Assembly: GCA_022402405.1 (NCBI GenBank)
Contig: JAKRSG010000080.1
Location: 1-29,122 of the forward strand
Source: Bacteroidia bacterium
Lineage (GTDB): Bacteria; Bacteroidota; Bacteroidia; UKL13-3
Direction: 5' to 3'
Length of the DNA stretch: 29,122 nt
Positions 24,387 to 29,122 of the stretch are shown piece by piece. Every line of letters starts with the position of its first letter. Positions within the stretch are counted from its first letter, which is position 1. The translations under genes were made by a program, and so were the position numbers. Under the pieces are notes generated by a model, which saw only the letters and a list, made by a program, of their open reading frames with translations, searched no databases and was not told where the DNA came from.

Positions 24387-26474
24387 ATGAAAAAAACACT
24401 CTTATTCATCTTTATTCCTTTTTTAGCCATGGCGCAAAAAAACTTAAGCATAGAAACTCTTTGGCAGTTTGGTAGAATTAGTGAACACAGCGTTTCTCCA
24501 GATGGTAAATTAGCCATCTATGCAGTAAAAAATTATGATTTAAAGGCTAATAAGGGCACCAATATTATTTATACTCAGGGTATAAATGCTGGTAAAGCCA
24601 CGGCTATTAGCTCTGCAGAGCAAAACGCTTTTGGAGCCAGATTTACTCCAGATGGTAAAAAAATCTCGTTTTTAAGCGCTCAAACTGGAGATGTGCAATT
24701 GTATTTATGCGATTTAAATGGCGCTAATCCTACTCAAATCACTTCTTTTAAAGGTGGCATAAATGGTTATAAGTTCTCTCCTACCATGAAACATATTGCC
24801 TTTGTAATGGATGTTAAATTAGATAAGGAGGTAAAGGAATTATATCCTGATTTAGATAAATCAAAAGCAAGAATTATAGATGGTTTATTTTACCGCCATT
24901 GGGATGCTTGGCACGATTACGCCTACAGTCATTTGTTTATTCAAGAGTACGCCAATGGCAAGCTTCTGGCTGAACCAAAGGACCTCATGGCTGGCGAAAA
25001 ATTCGATTGTCCGGTTCCACCACATGGCGATGATGATGAGTTTAATTGGAGTCCGGATGGAAGTAAAATTGCCTATAATAGCAAAAAACTTAATGGAACT
25101 GAAGATGCTATTTCAACCAATAGTGATATCTATGTTTATGATTTAAAAACTCAGGTAACTAAAAACATTTCAGAGGCCAATCAAGGTTACGACAAAAACC
25201 CGCAGTTCTCGCCAGATGGCACCAAAATAGCTTGGTTAAGCATGGAAGAGCCCGGCAATGAAAGCGACAGAAACACCTTGGTTATGTTCGATTATAATCA
25301 ACCCAAAGAAAGCACTCCAGGCGATGGAAAAATACAGGCAGCTATTTATATCATGCCCAAGATTATTCCTCTTACTAATAATTTTGATTATACCGTAGAG
25401 AACTTCATTTGGCTCGATAATCAAAAGATTGCCTTTACCACAGTAATGAATGCCACTAAACAAATTGCTATGTTTAATCCAATGCTCAAGAGTTTAAGCA
25501 GAGTGGTGGTATTAACAGAAGGAGAACATGATTATACTGGCATTGCATTGATTCCAGGCGCCAAAAAGCCAAGTGTATTAGCTGCAAAAATGAGCATCAG
25601 CATGCCAACAGAATTATATAAAGTTGAATTAGGTTCAAAAGTAAGTTCTGCATTTACTCAGGCGAATAAGGATATTTTGGATCAAACCAAAATGGGCAAA
25701 GTTGAGAAAAGAATGGTAAAAACAACCGACAATAAAGACATGTTGGTATGGGTAATTTACCCACCTAATTTCGACCCAACTAAAAAATATCCTACCTTAT
25801 TGTATTGCCAAGGCGGACCACAAAGTCCGGTTTCGCAATTCTTTAGTTACCGCTGGAATTTTCAATTGATGGCTGCTAATGGTTATATAGTGGTAGCCCC
25901 AAACCGACGTGGTTTGCCGGGCTTCGGTAGCGAATGGAATGATGCCATTACTAACGATTATGGCGGACAATGTATGTTAGATTACCTGAGCGCCATTGAT
26001 GATGTTTCGAATGAACCTTATGTAGACAAAAACAGATTAGGTGCCGTAGGTGCTAGCTTTGGCGGATTTAGTGTATATTGGTTAGCAGGTAATCACAACA
26101 AACGCTTTAAGTCGTTTATATCTCATTGCGGAATGTTTAACATGGAAAGTTGGTATGGCTCTACAGAAGAAATGTTTTTCGCTAACCACGATAATGGTGG
26201 TCCGTACTGGGATCAAAAAAAATCGCCAAATAACTTTGATGCTTCACCGCATAAATTTGTTAAAAACTGGGATACTCCTATCTTGATTATTCATAATGAA
26301 AAAGATTATAGAGTACCATTAAACCAAGGAATGGAAGCCTTTACGGCTGCTCAATTAAAAGGCATAAAGAGTAAGTTTTTATATTTTCCTGATGAAAATC
26401 ATTGGGTGGTAAAACCTCAAAATAGCGTATTGTGGCAACGTGTATTTTTTGAGTGGTTGCAAGAAACGCTTTAG
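24387..26474 (+). CDS. S9 prolyl-oligopeptidase family peptidase, exported
   Basis: A 695-residue protein with a signal peptide (MKKTLLFIFIPFLAMAQ). Residues about 25-420 form a beta-propeller with repeated PDG-type turns (SPDGKLAIYAVK, TPDGKKISFLSA, SPDGSKIAYNSK, SPDGTKIAWLSM). The C-terminal third is an alpha/beta hydrolase with catalytic S557 in GASFGGF, D640 in NEKDYRVP and H672 in ENHWVV. This is the acylaminoacyl/dipeptidyl peptidase layout (S9), periplasmic or surface, cutting small peptides. It is similar to periplasmic DPP5-like enzymes of other Bacteroidota. It starts 74 bp after the aldehyde dehydrogenase with no terminator visible between. Its stop codon is joined to the third AT-rich repeat copy. 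Confidence 0.95.
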   Translation: MKKTLLFIFIPFLAMAQKNLSIETLWQFGRISEHSVSPDGKLAIYAVKNYDLKANKGTNIIYTQGINAGKATAISSAEQNAFGARFTPDGKKISFLSAQTGDVQLYLCDLNGANPTQITSFKGGINGYKFSPTMKHIAFVMDVKLDKEVKELYPDLDKSKARIIDGLFYRHWDAWHDYAYSHLFIQEYANGKLLAEPKDLMAGEKFDCPVPPHGDDDEFNWSPDGSKIAYNSKKLNGTEDAISTNSDIYVYDLKTQVTKNISEANQGYDKNPQFSPDGTKIAWLSMEEPGNESDRNTLVMFDYNQPKESTPGDGKIQAAIYIMPKIIPLTNNFDYTVENFIWLDNQKIAFTTVMNATKQIAMFNPMLKSLSRVVVLTEGEHDYTGIALIPGAKKPSVLAAKMSISMPTELYKVELGSKVSSAFTQANKDILDQTKMGKVEKRMVKTTDNKDMLVWVIYPPNFDPTKKYPTLLYCQGGPQSPVSQFFSYRWNFQLMAANGYIVVAPNRRGLPGFGSEWNDAITNDYGGQCMLDYLSAIDDVSNEPYVDKNRLGAVGASFGGFSVYWLAGNHNKRFKSFISHCGMFNMESWYGSTEEMFFANHDNGGPYWDQKKSPNNFDASPHKFVKNWDTPILIIHNEKDYRVPLNQGMEAFTAAQLKGIKSKFLYFPDENHWVVKPQNSVLWQRVFFEWLQETL

Positions 26475-26541
26475 AATTATGAAGTATGAATTATGAATTA
26501 TGAAATTCTAAAATCGAAATTCTAAATTCTAAATTCAAATC
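26472..26541. repeat. Third AT-rich repeat copy after the S9 peptidase
   Basis: The repeat starts at the stop codon (tag, 26472-26474). Its first 25 bases (26474-26498) are identical to 4252-4276. It then changes to a different tandem unit, attctaaa/attcgaa-like, running to about 26541. No strong hairpin is evident. The gap to the next gene is 151 bp. Confidence 0.6.
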
Positions 26542-26567
26542 CTATAAACCTGATTTTATATAGGGTG

Positions 26568-26575
26568 TAAGTTTG
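26568..26575 (+). promoter_or_regulatory. Candidate -7 box for the right-edge protein
   Basis: TAAGTTTG is an exact TAnnTTTG match 50 bp before the ATG at 26626. I see no clear -33 TTG at proper spacing, so confidence is low. Confidence 0.25.
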
Positions 26576-26625
26576 GTTATTAGAGAAAAGCGTGTTTCCT
26601 TCGCTGAACATTATTTATTGGAAAC

Positions 26626-29122
26626 ATGCAAAACTCTACCCCAAAATTTGCACCCTTTTTACTTTTATGTATTGGGTTCATTTTAACTAAGTCTATTGTT
26701 AAGGCTCAAGTTTTTACAGAAAATTTTTCTTATGGAAATATCTCCGGCAGTATTGATAGTTTAAGCAGCTTTTGGGCAGCCCACCGAGGCGCTGGAACCA
26801 ATACCGTTAAGTATGAAACCAGCAGCTTAGCATCACCTATCGGACTAGGTTCGGCCAGTGGTGGAGCCATTAGATTTACAGGCGGCACAGGCATTAGAGA
26901 AGACATAAACCGAAGCATTCCCATACAAACAAGCGGCACCTTGTATGTTTCATTTTTGATGAATATTGATTCAGCTAACACCGAATATTTTTTCCATTTA
27001 AATACCAGTACACATCATGGCAGAGTAAACGTAAGTAAACAAAACGGCTTTCTTAAATTAGCCTGTAGTAAACTAGGTGCACCCAGCCAGTATTATGGCG
27101 AATTTTTATTTAATACCACCTATTTAATTGTGTTAAAATATCAAATCGTTAGCGGCACCGCCAATGATACCGCCAGCATGTGGGTTCTGTCTGAACCAAC
27201 ACCAACGGAGCAATCTGCGGGAGTTCCTCTAAATAAAGAATATGCCGGAAACGACCCAGCTAATTTGTTTGCTTTGAGTATTAGGCAAGGATTAAATCCA
27301 ATTGCTGGCAGAATAGACCAATTAAGAATTGCCTATAATTGGGAACAAGCTGTAAATACTAGTTCTTGGAATGGCAGTGCATGGATTGGAGAGGAGCCAA
27401 ACAGCCAAAGCAATGTAAGTATTCAGGATGATTTTTTTGCAGATACAAGCTTGTATGCTAGAAATATATTTATAGCTGCTAACAAAAAACTTGTACTCGA
27501 TTCGCAAGAGCTACACCTTTATGGAGAGTTAAGTGGTAGCGGGGTTATTGCTAGCACTTCGGATGCTGGATTGCATGTTTATTCGAATGCTGGATTATTA
27601 AAAACAGATGCAGCAAATCATACCTTTAAACAACTTTACGTGCATGAAAATGGCAGCTTAACATTGGATTCTCCAGTGATATTACAAGCGGGCGAAAATC
27701 CCGGTACTTTAAGATTAGCTAATCATGCTAGTTTGCAAACCCAAGACCAATTATATTTAGCCTCCAACGCCTTAGGTTCAGCCAGAATAGATAGCATGGG
27801 CAACGGTGCTTATTTGGGTGGGAAAATTACCGTTCAAAAATATATTCCAGCTAGAAGAGCCTTTAGATTTTTGAGTTCTCCTGTTTCTACCAACAATGGT
27901 ATTAAACAAGCCTGGCAAGAAAACCTGCATATAACTGGTAACGGTCCAGGTTTTGACTCAACCAATAGTAAGAGTCCGTCTATGTTTACCTTGAATGCTG
28001 AAACTCAAGAATGGGAGGCTATAAACAATACCCTTACTCAAAATTTGGCTCAAGGCATAGGGTATAGAATTATGGTAAGAGGAGATAGAAGCATCAATTT
28101 ATTTAGTAACACGGCCACTCCAACTCCTGTAATTTTGAGTGCCACAGGGTTTCACCAATGGGGAGATAAAACTTATGATAAAAACAGCTTTCCATCTATT
28201 AGCGATTCTATAAACGGATTTAGTTTGGTGGGAAATCCTTTTCCATCTGCTATAAATTGGAATACCATTAGTAAGAATAATATTTCGAGTACCTATTATA
28301 CTTGGCGTGCGCAAGGTGGTAGTAACAACAGAGGGGCTTATGTTAGTTATAATGCTGCCGGAAATAGCAGTTCTGATGGAAATATCAACCATTGTATTTC
28401 ATCTGGCGCAGCATTTATGATTAAGACTATTGGGGCTAATCCAAGTATTACCATTAGAGAAAAAGATAAAATTGTACATACTGAGGGTTCACTCATACTA
28501 GGCAAGAAAGAAAAAAGCTCGCTCCGTTTAAGTTTATTTGAGCAAGATTCTATTTTAACAGATGCACTTTACCTGTTTCAAGAACCAAATGCTTTGCCCT
28601 TAGAAGACCTGTACGACTCAAAGAAATGGATGAATCCAGGATTATCGTTTTATGTGAAAGATAGCCTTCAAAACAACTACTCTGTTTATGCATGCAACGA
28701 AGAAAATTGGTCGAACCTAATCGAATTAGGCATCAAAAACACAGAACAAAAAACTTATAATTTCATTATTAATAGTAGCGGCAATTTTAACAAAAACTGG
28801 ATTTTAAACGACCGATATACAGGCAAAAAAATACCTATATACGACAATCTAAATTCTACATTTAGTATCAATCAAAACCCAGAAAGTTTTGCTGAAAATA
28901 GATTTTATTTAAGCTATGATAAAACATCAGGTATCACAAATTTTGAAGAAGTAAACCCAAAAGTATGGGTATATCCTAATCCATGCAGAGGCAAGTTAAC
29001 CGTAGATAGTTTGCAGGTAGATGTAAAAAAATTAAGTTACCAAATAACCGATTTAACTGGAAAGATTATTAGTAAAAAGCAAGCTTTAGAAAATGCAGAG
29101 ATAAATACAGAAATGCTTGGTA
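26626..29122 (+). CDS. Large secreted protein with T9SS sorting domain (partial)
   Basis: An open frame runs from the ATG at 26626 to the right edge (832 codons, no stop). A signal peptide is visible (residues 1-28, ending SIVKAQ). Residues about 30-240 look like a beta-sandwich, LamG- or carbohydrate-binding-like domain (FTENFSYGNISG, SLWAAHR-type aromatic strand, GRIDQLRIAYNW). The middle has a segment common in Bacteroidota surface proteins (GKITVQKYIPARRAFRFLSSP, GFSLVGNPFPSAINW). VWVYPNPCRGKLTVDS near residue 779 opens a type A T9SS C-terminal sorting domain, which is cut by the edge about 30 residues before its likely end. Surface display or secretion is well supported; ligand or activity is not. 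Confidence 0.87.
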   Translation, partial: MQNSTPKFAPFLLLCIGFILTKSIVKAQVFTENFSYGNISGSIDSLSSFWAAHRGAGTNTVKYETSSLASPIGLGSASGGAIRFTGGTGIREDINRSIPIQTSGTLYVSFLMNIDSANTEYFFHLNTSTHHGRVNVSKQNGFLKLACSKLGAPSQYYGEFLFNTTYLIVLKYQIVSGTANDTASMWVLSEPTPTEQSAGVPLNKEYAGNDPANLFALSIRQGLNPIAGRIDQLRIAYNWEQAVNTSSWNGSAWIGEEPNSQSNVSIQDDFFADTSLYARNIFIAANKKLVLDSQELHLYGELSGSGVIASTSDAGLHVYSNAGLLKTDAANHTFKQLYVHENGSLTLDSPVILQAGENPGTLRLANHASLQTQDQLYLASNALGSARIDSMGNGAYLGGKITVQKYIPARRAFRFLSSPVSTNNGIKQAWQENLHITGNGPGFDSTNSKSPSMFTLNAETQEWEAINNTLTQNLAQGIGYRIMVRGDRSINLFSNTATPTPVILSATGFHQWGDKTYDKNSFPSISDSINGFSLVGNPFPSAINWNTISKNNISSTYYTWRAQGGSNNRGAYVSYNAAGNSSSDGNINHCISSGAAFMIKTIGANPSITIREKDKIVHTEGSLILGKKEKSSLRLSLFEQDSILTDALYLFQEPNALPLEDLYDSKKWMNPGLSFYVKDSLQNNYSVYACNEENWSNLIELGIKNTEQKTYNFIINSSGNFNKNWILNDRYTGKKIPIYDNLNSTFSINQNPESFAENRFYLSYDKTSGITNFEEVNPKVWVYPNPCRGKLTVDSLQVDVKKLSYQITDLTGKIISKKQALENAEINTEMLG

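Noticed and set aside
26730..28392. Three minus-strand frames (26730-26981, 27322-27507, 28099-28392).
   Set aside because: All lie opposite the continuous plus-strand frame from 26626, which has a signal peptide and sorting domain.

Overview
The window comes from a member of the Bacteroidota. The evidence is AT-rich DNA, almost no purine-rich Shine-Dalgarno sequences before the starts, several exact or near TAnnTTTG -7 promoter boxes, very large signal-peptide proteins ending in type IX secretion (T9SS) sorting domains, and close family matches to Bacteroidota-type homogentisate dioxygenase, HPPD and iodotyrosine-deiodinase-like nitroreductase. Genus cannot be told from this piece. No rRNA, tRNA, CRISPR array, integrase, transposase or phage gene is visible. 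This looks like ordinary chromosomal gene content with several interesting small features.

Layout. 1-1759 (minus) is the N-terminal part of a secreted protein built from about 95-residue fibronectin-III-like repeats; it runs off the left edge. 1760-2106 holds a nested palindromic, MITE/REP-like element with a perfect 26-bp hairpin. 2107-4226 carries an iodotyrosine-deiodinase-like flavoprotein, a membrane-anchored coiled-coil protein on the opposite strand, and a YbjQ-family protein. 4345-8449 has peptidase T convergent with a cystathionine beta-synthase-type PLP enzyme, which is divergent from a Wzx/MurJ-like flippase. 8600-10027 is a DUF4143-type AAA ATPase with a palindromic promoter region. 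10130-12466 is a two-gene tyrosine catabolic operon (hmgA-hpd) closed by a strong terminator. 12579-13981 has a cyclophilin lipoprotein and an alpha/beta hydrolase whose stop codons overlap convergently. 14133-17588 is an 1151-residue LamG-containing T9SS cargo protein. 17737-21281 is a secreted caspase-like protein followed 8 bp later by a lipoprotein. 21406-26474 has a serine beta-lactamase-like hydrolase, a class-3 aldehyde dehydrogenase and an S9 peptidase. 26626-29122 is another T9SS cargo protein, cut by the right edge inside its sorting domain.

How it fits together. The hpd-hmgA pair turns 4-hydroxyphenylpyruvate into maleylacetoacetate. Peptidase T and the S9 peptidase would supply amino acids from peptides, and the deiodinase-like enzyme could return halogenated tyrosines to the free tyrosine pool; that last link is an inference. 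The two unclaimed edge proteins, the LamG protein and the caspase protein show heavy investment in the cell envelope and surface. The best candidates for something new are the caspase/propeller/lipoprotein pair, the palindrome overlapping the DUF4143 ATPase promoter, the intergenic repeat family that begins exactly at stop codons, and the long perfect hairpin element near the left end.
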